64,000 bases of DNA. Origin: Paenibacillus profundus. Lineage in GTDB: Bacteria > Bacillota > Bacilli > Paenibacillales > Paenibacillaceae. The stretch spans positions 54,636 to 118,635 of the forward strand of contig NZ_JAJNBZ010000013.1 of NCBI RefSeq assembly GCF_021369635.1, in the 5' to 3' direction. Position 1 is the stretch's first letter. Each line of letters starts with the position of its first letter. Position numbers and translations under genes: made by a program. Under the pieces are notes generated by a model. That model had not been told where the DNA came from. It ran no database searches and was given only the letters and a program-made list of their open reading frames with translations. Positions 26,456 through 34,605 of this stretch are shown here, piece by piece.

Positions 26456-26557
26456 CAGTATACACCTCTTTCGGATGGCCATCGCCACCGCTTTGCTGCC
26501 TCTAGCTTATCATTTGCCGCATCCATTTTCAAAAAGGGACGTCCGCTGTCCATCAGC

Positions 26558-28963
26558 TTATTGCTGCACGCGGGACCACAATGCCGGCACGTTAGGCGGC
26601 TCCCAGCTTACCAACGATGTATGTGCTGTTATGCATTTGTATATGCTGCCTTGATATGACACCAGATCGTTCAACTTGTATGCGTATCTCGCCTCCCACG
26701 GCTCGAATTCGGCAGGCAGCTTCGCGGTCACCGATTGGCTCGGCGGAGACGCCTTACCCTGTTCGCTAACAGCCTTCACCGTAAACGTATAGGTCTGCTC
26801 AGGGATAAGTCCTGTCACGGTATAGTTCGTTGTTCCGCTAGTCCCGACCTTTTCCTCTTGGTTGTACACCTCGTACTTAATGCCTTGACCAGTCCCGTTC
26901 AGATCGGTCCATGACAGGCTGACCGTGTTGTAAGTCAGCGCCGTTACGGTCAATTGCTCAGGCGCCTTCAGCTCCACGGGCGCTGGTTCATCCGGACCTT
27001 CGCCGACTATCTTGGCTTCGTTCCCCGATACGACCAGAGCAAACGGCTGCGACGCTTGCGGCACGTTATACCCCTTGATCGTCACAGTATATTCACCGGT
27101 TGCCGCAGTGGACACATACACATTTTCGACATTATTCACATGGTCATAGTTGGAGCATGTAGAGCTTGCCGTGTTCTGTACAAAGCAGTTGCCTTTAAAT
27201 ACTTCGCCATTCGGAGTCTTTACTTCAAGATCGAGGTCATTAACCAGTTGCTTGCCGGCTTGAACAGCTCCTTGATAATCGCTCCAGACCAGAGAGATTT
27301 TCAACGGTTTGCCGGCTGAGGTTTTAACGCGATACGATGTGGAGTCACCTGTCTTCAAGCCCGTCTTGTTATCGACGAAGTCTCCTTGTCTGCCGTCCGT
27401 CGGAGAGAGCGAATTGACCAAGTTCACGCGGCCCCATCCCGTCTCTCTGCTCATCCAGCCGTAGCCTACATCATCCGCTCCGTTAATGAGCGTAGCTTTG
27501 ATGAGTGCCGACGATGGAGTCACATTCTTCTTGTCGATATAAAATTGGCGGACGATGGCTGCCGATCCGGCAACGGCCGGAGTTGCCATGGAAGTGCCCG
27601 ACAGGCTCGTGTAGTATTGGTTCGGATTAGGCTGTCTTGATGAAGCTGAGGAACGAGTCGAAATAATGTTGGAGCCGGTTACGACGAGATCCGGCTTTAT
27701 CCGGCCGTCAATGGCATAACCTCTGCTGGAGGTAGGGGCGATTTGATTCGGATTGCTTTTCAGCAGATTGCCGACCGTAATCGTGTTTTTGGCATTGCCT
27801 GGCGATGAAACCGTGTTGTTCGAGCTTCCATCGTTCCCGGCTGCGAACAATACAGTAAAGTCCTTATTGCCAAACGTATATTCGTCAACGCGGGAGGAGT
27901 TGGCATTGTACGAATAGTTGAAGCGGGCTCCCCAGGAGTTCGTATGAATGGATGCGCCCTGCTGCTTCGCCGTGCCGAACAATTCCCGCACATCGCCAGG
28001 GCATATCGAGTCGCCGCCGCAACCGATGGCTTGGAAGAGCAGCTTCGCGCCGTGCGCGGTTCCTCTATACTTGCCGTCAGACATCGCTCCGTTGCCGAGA
28101 ACCGTGCCGGCCACGTGAGTGCCATGCCCATTCGTGTCGGACCATGTCCCGGTCGACGGATTAGGGGCAGGCGTAGCATGCAGCTGACCTTCGAAATCTT
28201 TATGCAGCGTGCTTAGATTCCCTGAATCCAGACCACTGTCGGCCACGCTGACAACTTGACCTTTGCCGGTCAGCCCGCGGCTCCAAACGCCGGTTGGCGT
28301 AGACGCGCCGATTTGATTGGTTACGAAATCGTTGTATACCTCTTCTTTCGGCTTCGGTTCGACGAATGTCACGTCCGGATGTCGAAGCACTTGGGGAATC
28401 TGCTCATCGCTTAGCACGGCTTCGATGTAGCCTTCGTGCACGATGGCGGATTCAGCCGCTTGCTGTTGCAGCAATTCGGCCACGCTGGATTCGCTTCCTC
28501 TAAATACCGAGATAATGTAGGTGTCTGGCTGGATGTGCTGAGAAGAAAGAATGGTGCCGTCCTTCCATTCGGCTTGATATGGAGTGACGCTGTAAATGAG
28601 TTCGTGTGCGGCGAGGCTGCCGGCTTGCTGTGGGTTCATACGTACCAGATAGGCGAAATCGGGAAGGTAATCTCCGATTTCCGCTCCATTCTGGAGCAGT
28701 AGCTGCTTGGATGATTCTGTAATGACATCATTGAATTGAACAACGAACAATTGACGTTCCGCTTCCCCTTCCTCCTGCATAAGCCCGTCGTTCCATGAGC
28801 CTTCATGCAGGTTCACGCTGCCTGTTCTCAGATGCAGCACAGGATCAGGCTGCCCGCCCAACGGGGGACTCTCGTACGCCCCAGCCGCCGGACTCATCAG
28901 ACTGAGCGCCATAGCAAGCGACATCACCAGAGAGAGCACTTTTTTGTTTTTCATCTTCACCAA
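26558..28963 (-). CDS. Secreted subtilisin-like protease with FN3 and chitin-binding modules
   Basis: About 800 residues. It has an N-terminal signal peptide and a prodomain-like region to about 220. An S8 catalytic domain follows with Asp in VADSGLD (about 241), His in HGTHVAGT (about 286) and Ser in GTSMATPA (about 457). Then come a P-domain-like beta region, a fibronectin type III domain (about 675-760) and a C-terminal CBM5/12-like module (about 757-802, WEARYAYKLNDLVSYQGSIYKC). AGGAGG is 1 base from ATG 28969 but 7-8 bases from TTG 28963, which I prefer; ATG 28954 is a third option. Likely an extracellular protease that can bind chitin. Confidence 0.88.
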   Translation of the reverse strand: MVKMKNKKVLSLVMSLAMALSLMSPAAGAYESPPLGGQPDPVLHLRTGSVNLHEGSWNDGLMQEEGEAERQLFVVQFNDVITESSKQLLLQNGAEIGDYLPDFAYLVRMNPQQAGSLAAHELIYSVTPYQAEWKDGTILSSQHIQPDTYIISVFRGSESSVAELLQQQAAESAIVHEGYIEAVLSDEQIPQVLRHPDVTFVEPKPKEEVYNDFVTNQIGASTPTGVWSRGLTGKGQVVSVADSGLDSGNLSTLHKDFEGQLHATPAPNPSTGTWSDTNGHGTHVAGTVLGNGAMSDGKYRGTAHGAKLLFQAIGCGGDSICPGDVRELFGTAKQQGASIHTNSWGARFNYSYNANSSRVDEYTFGNKDFTVLFAAGNDGSSNNTVSSPGNAKNTITVGNLLKSNPNQIAPTSSRGYAIDGRIKPDLVVTGSNIISTRSSASSRQPNPNQYYTSLSGTSMATPAVAGSAAIVRQFYIDKKNVTPSSALIKATLINGADDVGYGWMSRETGWGRVNLVNSLSPTDGRQGDFVDNKTGLKTGDSTSYRVKTSAGKPLKISLVWSDYQGAVQAGKQLVNDLDLEVKTPNGEVFKGNCFVQNTASSTCSNYDHVNNVENVYVSTAATGEYTVTIKGYNVPQASQPFALVVSGNEAKIVGEGPDEPAPVELKAPEQLTVTALTYNTVSLSWTDLNGTGQGIKYEVYNQEEKVGTSGTTNYTVTGLIPEQTYTFTVKAVSEQGKASPPSQSVTAKLPAEFEPWEARYAYKLNDLVSYQGSIYKCITAHTSLVSWEPPNVPALWSRVQQ

Positions 28964-29173
28964 ATTCATTCCTCCTCTTTTCAATTGGCATACTCTCGCA
29001 TATGCGAGTAATACTGACAACATCACCTCCGTATTTGACTATTACATTTTCACACAATCCGCAAAATTAGGAGAAATCAAGATTAGCAGATTGAAGGATT
29101 GAACAAAAATGTATATCAATATAATATAAAGGAAAATAATACATTTCAACAGTTTTCTTTGCTAGAATAGAAA

Positions 29174-29205
29174 AAGCTTTCTTCGCCATTTTACGAAGAA
29201 AGCTT
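29174..29205. terminator. Terminator of the second ABC-2 exporter
   Basis: AAGCTTTCTTCG pairs perfectly with CGAAGAAAGCTT around an 8-base loop. It is followed by T-runs in both directions, and it lies just past the last exporter gene. Confidence 0.85.
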
Positions 29206-29233
29206 GGTGTTTTTTTCCAACCCTTATTAAAGC

Positions 29234-30019
29234 CTACGATCCCGCTCCACGGTAGCGTTTTACGCCCACATTCCACATCGTGAGGCCAATCGCAAGGAAC
29301 AGCAAGCCGATAATCGGCGTGAGAAGCGCCAACTGTGTCATCCCTTTGCCTGTCATGAAATAAGAGGCTGGAATGACACCGACGAAAGCGAAAGGCAATA
29401 TCCATGTCAGCAATACTTGAATGAAGCGGTTGTATATCGTGAGCGGATACCGCCCGTAGATCTGAATGTTCCAGATAAGCGGCAATATGCCGGTCGGCGC
29501 ATCAGAATAGAACGAGATGGAAGTGAGCGCCGCATAAATGCCAAAGTAGATGAGCACAGACCCAGCCAATAACAGCAGCAACACCAGCAGTTCTACCAAG
29601 CCGAAGTCGAGCCCGAGCTGCGTCCAGCATATGCCCATAATGAGCGCGCCCACGACGGAACCGATGAGTGCTGGCGGGTCTACATTTTCGAGCAATATTT
29701 GAAACAGGTTATACGCTGGCCGCGTCAAAATGCGGTCCATCTCCCCTTTTACAATATATCGTTCACTGAAGCTCCACAGATTGAAAAAGCAGCTGAATAT
29801 GCCGTACGGAATCATGAAATAGCCGTAGACGAACACCATCTCGTCACGCGTCCAGCCCGCGAGCGTCGGTGTATGCATGAAGACGATGAAGATGAAGATC
29901 AGATTCGTCGCTTGGAACAGCAGATCCGACACAACTTCCACCCAGAAGTCCGCACGGTAGGTTAGACGCGTCTTCATATAGTTTTTCAAATATTCGCCGA
30001 TGAGTCCGATATAATACAT
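29234..30019 (-). CDS. ABC-2 exporter permease, system 2, second subunit
   Basis: A 261-residue protein with six predicted helices, related to COG3694 and to the protein at 5521-6312. The first cytoplasmic loop has the VKGEMDRILTRPAYNLFQIL motif typical of the family. It follows the other permease by 9 bp and is the last gene of the operon. Substrate unknown. Confidence 0.8.
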   Translation of the reverse strand: MYYIGLIGEYLKNYMKTRLTYRADFWVEVVSDLLFQATNLIFIFIVFMHTPTLAGWTRDEMVFVYGYFMIPYGIFSCFFNLWSFSERYIVKGEMDRILTRPAYNLFQILLENVDPPALIGSVVGALIMGICWTQLGLDFGLVELLVLLLLLAGSVLIYFGIYAALTSISFYSDAPTGILPLIWNIQIYGRYPLTIYNRFIQVLLTWILPFAFVGVIPASYFMTGKGMTQLALLTPIIGLLFLAIGLTMWNVGVKRYRGAGS

Positions 30020-30028
30020 CTTCTGCCG

Positions 30029-30823
30029 TTACCCCCCTTGCACGAACAACCGCTGTCTTGCGGCGCGCCACATGATGACGATCGGAATAATTAGAATGAC
30101 GAACCAGAGCAATTGGATGCCGACGACGGTGAGAATCTGGCTATCCTCAATCCGGCCGGTGAAGACAGAGCTCGGCAAATACGTAATTGCTTGAAACGGC
30201 AGCCATTGGTTCAGCAGCATAAGCCACCCCGGAAAAAACGATATCGGCACAATGACGCCAGAGAACAGGTCGACCACGACCCGCTTCATCCGAATCATGC
30301 CCTCGTTATTTTCCACGAAGAACGCCGTCAATCCGGTAATGATGTTCAACTGCGAATTAATAAGAAAGCTCATGAACAGCATAAAGGCAAACACAAGCCA
30401 CAGCTTCGGTTCGCGCGGGAGCTGCACCGGGAACAGCAAGCAGGCGATGACCATGCCCGGAGCCATAAACAAGAGCAGCCGGAACAGCCCTTCTCCAAAG
30501 CCCTGCATCATCTTCACGACAATATAGTTATAAGGCCGGATGAACTGTATCGCTACGCTGCCATCGCGTATCTCATTGGCAATCTCCCGATCGAGGTTAT
30601 TGAAATAAAAGGCGCGCGCCATCCAAGAGACGGCGATATACGTCGTCATCTGATCCGCGGTAAAGCCCGCAATGGTCCCCTGTCCTCCATAAATGGCTTG
30701 CCATGTAAAATAGTACACTCCGATGCTTAACGTATAGATTAAAATGCCGGAATAATAGTTGACGCGGTACGCGAGCATCATTAGAAATCGAATGCGTATC
30801 AGCTCTAAATATGCGCTAGCCAT
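30029..30823 (-). CDS. ABC-2 exporter permease, system 2, first subunit
   Basis: A 264-residue protein with six predicted helices, related to COG4587 and to the protein at 4748-5524. DGSVAIQFIRPYNYIVVKM is the loop equivalent to that in its paralogue. Its start overlaps the ATPase stop by 8 bp, showing coupled translation. Confidence 0.8.
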   Translation of the reverse strand: MASAYLELIRIRFLMMLAYRVNYYSGILIYTLSIGVYYFTWQAIYGGQGTIAGFTADQMTTYIAVSWMARAFYFNNLDREIANEIRDGSVAIQFIRPYNYIVVKMMQGFGEGLFRLLLFMAPGMVIACLLFPVQLPREPKLWLVFAFMLFMSFLINSQLNIITGLTAFFVENNEGMIRMKRVVVDLFSGVIVPISFFPGWLMLLNQWLPFQAITYLPSSVFTGRIEDSQILTVVGIQLLWFVILIIPIVIMWRAARQRLFVQGG

Positions 30824-31907
30824 GGGTCACCGCTTCCTTCTCCTTCTCGCTCTCTTCCCGGGCGGCGGCAGCCTCGGAAGTATCGCCTGCCATTGGGTCT
30901 TCCGGCAGCTCAGCGCTCCCCGTACGGTATATTTCCCGCACGATGTCGTCGGTGTTCGTCTCGATAATCTTCAAATCCGAGATGGAGGCGCCGCCCACGA
31001 CTTGCCCGATTACCTCGGACACATTCGTGGCAAACGGTACGAACACGCTCGCTTCATACGGCGATTCCATCGTCCAATTAACGTCCAAGCCCGATGTGAG
31101 CGCTTCTGTATCCCCTGACCGCATTGGCTTCGCAAATTGAAATCGAACCTCGCGCCCTTTGCCCCATGTGGACTTGAGCGTGTCCAAGCTGCCGTCATAA
31201 ATGATGCGTCCATCATCCAGCATAACGACACGCGTACAGAGCGCCTCGATATCTTGCAAATCATGCGTCGTCAACAAGATGGTCGTGCCGTGCTCTTTAT
31301 TGAGCGTTTGGAGAAAATCCCGGATCTCTGTCTTGACGACGATATCCAAGCCGATGGTCGGCTCATCCAAAAACAACACAGACGGCTGATGCAGCAAGGA
31401 GGCGACCAGCTCGCAGCGCATGCGCTGACCGAGGCTTAATTTGCGCACCGGACGATTCAAGAGCTCCTGCAGCTGCAGCCGTTCCACCAGCTCATCCAAG
31501 CGCCGCTTGAAGTCTGTTTCTGACACGCGGTACACCTTGCGCAGGAGCCGGAACGATTCGATGACGCCAATATCCCACCAGAGCTGGCTGCGTTGTCCGA
31601 AGACGACACCGATGCCGCGCACGAACTTCTCCCGCTCTGCATACGGAATATACCCGTTTACATGGAGCTCGCCTGCGGTCGGCACCAGAATGCCGGTCAG
31701 CATCTTGATTGTGGTTGATTTCCCCGCTCCGTTCTCCCCGATATATCCGCATATTTCTCCTTGCGGAATCGTGAACGAAATATCTTTGACGGCCATCACC
31801 TCGCTATATTCCCTTTTAAATAAATCAAGCAAAGCGCCCTTCAGCCCTTCGCGGTTTTTTTGCACGTGAAACGTTTTGCGCAAATCCCTTACTTCTATGG
31901 CATTCAT
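30816..31907 (-). CDS. ABC-2 exporter ATPase, system 2
   Basis: About 363 residues, COG4586 type. Walker A is GENGAGKST, the signature is LSLGQRMRCELVASLLHQP, Walker B is VLFLDEPTIGLD, and the H-loop is LTTHDLQD. A charged C-terminal tail of about 40 residues (rich in Glu, Ala and Lys) is longer than in the first system. I chose ATG 31907 (MNAIEV); a GTG at 31922 abuts the AAAGG site too closely. Gene order here is ATPase-permease-permease, against permease-permease-ATPase in system 1. Confidence 0.86.
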   Translation of the reverse strand: MNAIEVRDLRKTFHVQKNREGLKGALLDLFKREYSEVMAVKDISFTIPQGEICGYIGENGAGKSTTIKMLTGILVPTAGELHVNGYIPYAEREKFVRGIGVVFGQRSQLWWDIGVIESFRLLRKVYRVSETDFKRRLDELVERLQLQELLNRPVRKLSLGQRMRCELVASLLHQPSVLFLDEPTIGLDIVVKTEIRDFLQTLNKEHGTTILLTTHDLQDIEALCTRVVMLDDGRIIYDGSLDTLKSTWGKGREVRFQFAKPMRSGDTEALTSGLDVNWTMESPYEASVFVPFATNVSEVIGQVVGGASISDLKIIETNTDDIVREIYRTGSAELPEDPMAGDTSEAAAAREESEKEKEAVTHG

Positions 31908-32139
31908 TGCTGTATGGTTCACCCTTTCGTAGATTTGCGTAGTTAGCGATGACTGCTTTAGTCTCGCACTTGGACGCGAATTGATTCAACATCATAAAGA
32001 TTTTATAATTGGATAGACAAGATGCGGGTCATTATCCATAACATTTAATATAGCACGTACGACGACTTGAATGAATGCGCCGGAGCTGACATCATGAACT
32101 TCGCTTCTTTCACCGCCGGATGAGGAGAGGACGATACAT

Positions 32140-33141
32140 ATGTGGAAAAAGTATTGGAAGCACGCACTAACCGTGATGACCGTCATTATTGTCGGCAGTG
32201 TCGGATACTACACTTGGGCCATGTACGACAGCTTGGGCAACCTGCAGAAGAAGCCGGAAGAGTCCCGTTTTACACCTGTTGTCAGCAAGCTTCCCGACCG
32301 GAAAGCGGTAGAGCCTCCGAAATGGGAGGGGAGGGAGCGCGTCAATATTTTGCTCCTCGGCGGCGATTCGCGAGGCATGGACAAGGACGAAGTTCCGCGT
32401 TCGGATTCCATCCTGCTCGCCTCGTTCGATCCGCAATCGAAACGGGCAAATCTATTCTCTATATTGCGCGACACATATGTGGATATTCCTGGATTCGGCA
32501 AAGATCGCATCAATGCAGCGCTGACGTACGGGGGCCCCGAGCTTGCCATGAAGACGGCGAGCGAATTTACCGGACTTGACGTCCAATATTATGTATATAC
32601 GGATTTCCAAGGCTTCATCAAGCTCATCGACGCCATGGGCGGGGTTGAATTCGAAGTGGAGAAGAACATGAAGTATACCAGCAAGGCGGATAAGCATCAA
32701 TACGATATCGACTTGAAAAAGGGCAAGCAGCTGCTGAACGGAGAAACCGCGCTTATGTACGTCCGGTTCAGATACGACGCCATGTCCGACTTTGCCCGTA
32801 CAAAGCGGCAGCGCGAGCTGTTAACCGCTGTCGCGGACAAATTGAAATCGGCCTGGTCCATTATTCAGCTCCCTCACCTAATTAATGAGGTCGCCCCCTA
32901 CGTGGAAACGAACCTGACGGCGGATGACATTATTAAGCTGGCCTCCTTAGGCTATGACAGCTCCATCGGGCCAAGCCACCAGCTTCCGGCGATGGATAAT
33001 GTCGCTGACGCGACAATTAACAATTCCGCCGTGCTGCAAGTCATTGATAATGATAAGCTGAAGCAGTACATTCAAGACGCCTTGGAAAATAAAGCATCCG
33101 CATCCGAAGATATCAAGAACAAAGGAGATTCGTCTACATGA
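32140..33141 (+). CDS. LytR-CpsA-Psr (LCP) family cell-wall ligase
   Basis: A 333-residue protein with one N-terminal membrane helix and an extracellular LCP domain: [57 protein letters not shown] and LMYVRFRYD...[12 protein letters not shown], with the conserved Asp and Arg residues that bind lipid pyrophosphate. The family transfers teichoic acids or other glycopolymers from undecaprenyl carriers to peptidoglycan. GAGGAGAGGA lies upstream of the ATG. It overlaps hemL by ATGA, an unexpected operon partner. Confidence 0.9.
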   Translation: MWKKYWKHALTVMTVIIVGSVGYYTWAMYDSLGNLQKKPEESRFTPVVSKLPDRKAVEPPKWEGRERVNILLLGGDSRGMDKDEVPRSDSILLASFDPQSKRANLFSILRDTYVDIPGFGKDRINAALTYGGPELAMKTASEFTGLDVQYYVYTDFQGFIKLIDAMGGVEFEVEKNMKYTSKADKHQYDIDLKKGKQLLNGETALMYVRFRYDAMSDFARTKRQRELLTAVADKLKSAWSIIQLPHLINEVAPYVETNLTADDIIKLASLGYDSSIGPSHQLPAMDNVADATINNSAVLQVIDNDKLKQYIQDALENKASASEDIKNKGDSST

Positions 33142-34457
33142 CTACGAACCGAAATCGTTCCGAACAACTATATGAAGAAGCGCTTGAGCATATCGTCGGC
33201 GGGGTGAACAGCCCTTCCCGATCGTTCAAAGCGGTCGGCGGCGGCTCGCCTGTATTTATGGAGCGCGCGCAAGGCGCTCACTTCTGGGATGTCGACGGCA
33301 ATAAGTATATCGACTATTTGGCCGCTTACGGCCCGATCATTACCGGTCACGCGCATCCGCACGTAACCGAAGCCATTGTGCGTGCCGCACAGAATGGCAC
33401 GCTGTACGGCACGCCTACCGAGCTAGAAATCAAGCTCGCGCGGATGCTGAAGGAAGCGGTGCCTTCTATGGACAAAGTCCGCTTCGTCAACTCTGGCACC
33501 GAGGCCGTCATGACGACGATTCGCGTCGCCCGCGCCTACACGAAGCGCACGAAGGTAATCAAATTTGCCGGCTGCTACCACGGCCATTCCGATCTCGTGC
33601 TCGTGGCCGCTGGTTCCGGCCCGTCCACCTTGGGCATTCCCGACAGCGCCGGCATTCCGAAGAGCATCGCGAGTGAAGTCATCACCGTACCGTTCAACGA
33701 CCTCGACAGCCTGAAGGCAGCGCTGGAGCACTGGGGCGATGACGTAGCTGCTGTTATGGTCGAGCCGATCGTGGGCAACTTCGGCATGGTCATGCCGCAG
33801 GCAGGCTTCCTCGAAGGGCTGTGCAAGCTGGCCCGCGAGTATGGCGCGCTCGTCATCTATGACGAAGTCATCAGCGCGTTCCGCTTCCATTACGGATCGA
33901 CGCAGACGTACCGCGTCTTCCCTGACTTTGCTGCCATCGAGCCAGACCTGACGGCCATGGGCAAAATTATCGGCGGCGGCCTCCCTATCGGGGCCTACGG
34001 CGGACGGAAGCACATCATGGAACAGGTCGCGCCGCTCGGACCAGCATACCAGGCGGGCACGATGGCCGGCAACCCGGCCTCCATCTCCGCCGGCATCGCT
34101 TGTCTCGAAGTGCTGCGCGAGGAGGGCGTGTACGAACGGATGGAAGAGTTGTCCATCCGCTTGACGGCAGGCATCCAGGAAGGTGCCGACCGTTACGGCG
34201 TGCCGCTCACCATCAACCGGATCCGCGGCTCGTTCTCGACGCATTTCTGCGATCATCCGGTGACGAATTACGCGGAAGCGCAAGAGACGGACAGCGAAGC
34301 GTTCGCTGCCTTCTTCCGCCACATGCTCGATCAAGGCATCTGCCTTGCGCCTTCGAAGTATGAGGCATGGTTCCTGACGACGGAGCATACCGCCGAAGAC
34401 ATCGAGCGCACGATCGAGGCAGCGCACGAATCGTTCCGCCGCATGGCTAACTCATAA
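33138..34457 (+). CDS. hemL: Glutamate-1-semialdehyde 2,1-aminomutase
   Basis: A 439-residue PLP enzyme making 5-aminolevulinate for haem. The pyridoxal lysine is in [19 protein letters not shown] (about residue 275); the start [11 protein letters not shown] is typical. The first ATG overlaps the LCP stop. It is away from hemA/hemB/hemC/hemD, so it may be an extra copy like B. subtilis gsaB. Length is normal. Confidence 0.93.
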   Translation: MTTNRNRSEQLYEEALEHIVGGVNSPSRSFKAVGGGSPVFMERAQGAHFWDVDGNKYIDYLAAYGPIITGHAHPHVTEAIVRAAQNGTLYGTPTELEIKLARMLKEAVPSMDKVRFVNSGTEAVMTTIRVARAYTKRTKVIKFAGCYHGHSDLVLVAAGSGPSTLGIPDSAGIPKSIASEVITVPFNDLDSLKAALEHWGDDVAAVMVEPIVGNFGMVMPQAGFLEGLCKLAREYGALVIYDEVISAFRFHYGSTQTYRVFPDFAAIEPDLTAMGKIIGGGLPIGAYGGRKHIMEQVAPLGPAYQAGTMAGNPASISAGIACLEVLREEGVYERMEELSIRLTAGIQEGADRYGVPLTINRIRGSFSTHFCDHPVTNYAEAQETDSEAFAAFFRHMLDQGICLAPSKYEAWFLTTEHTAEDIERTIEAAHESFRRMANS

Positions 34458-34484
34458 AGCACAACCTGTCCATCCATTTCACGC

Positions 34485-34520
34485 AAAGACGCCGGAGCTG
34501 CCATGCAGCCCGGCGTCTTT
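34485..34520. terminator. Convergent terminator between hemL and GH85 gene
   Basis: AAAGACGCCGG pairs with CCGGCGTCTTT (one extra C) around a loop of about 13 bases. The ends are A-rich and T-rich, so it can serve both converging genes. Confidence 0.85.
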
Positions 34521-34605
34521 CGGTATACAGCATACGTTATTTTTGTAAGACAGCATGCGTTCCAATACCACTGCCGCTTTGCCCTATTGCCGACGTCTGT
34601 ACCGG

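Noticed and set aside
33423-34427. A 334-codon minus-strand frame inside hemL
   Set aside because: Entirely antisense to a well-supported enzyme gene; GC-rich codon bias commonly opens such frames.
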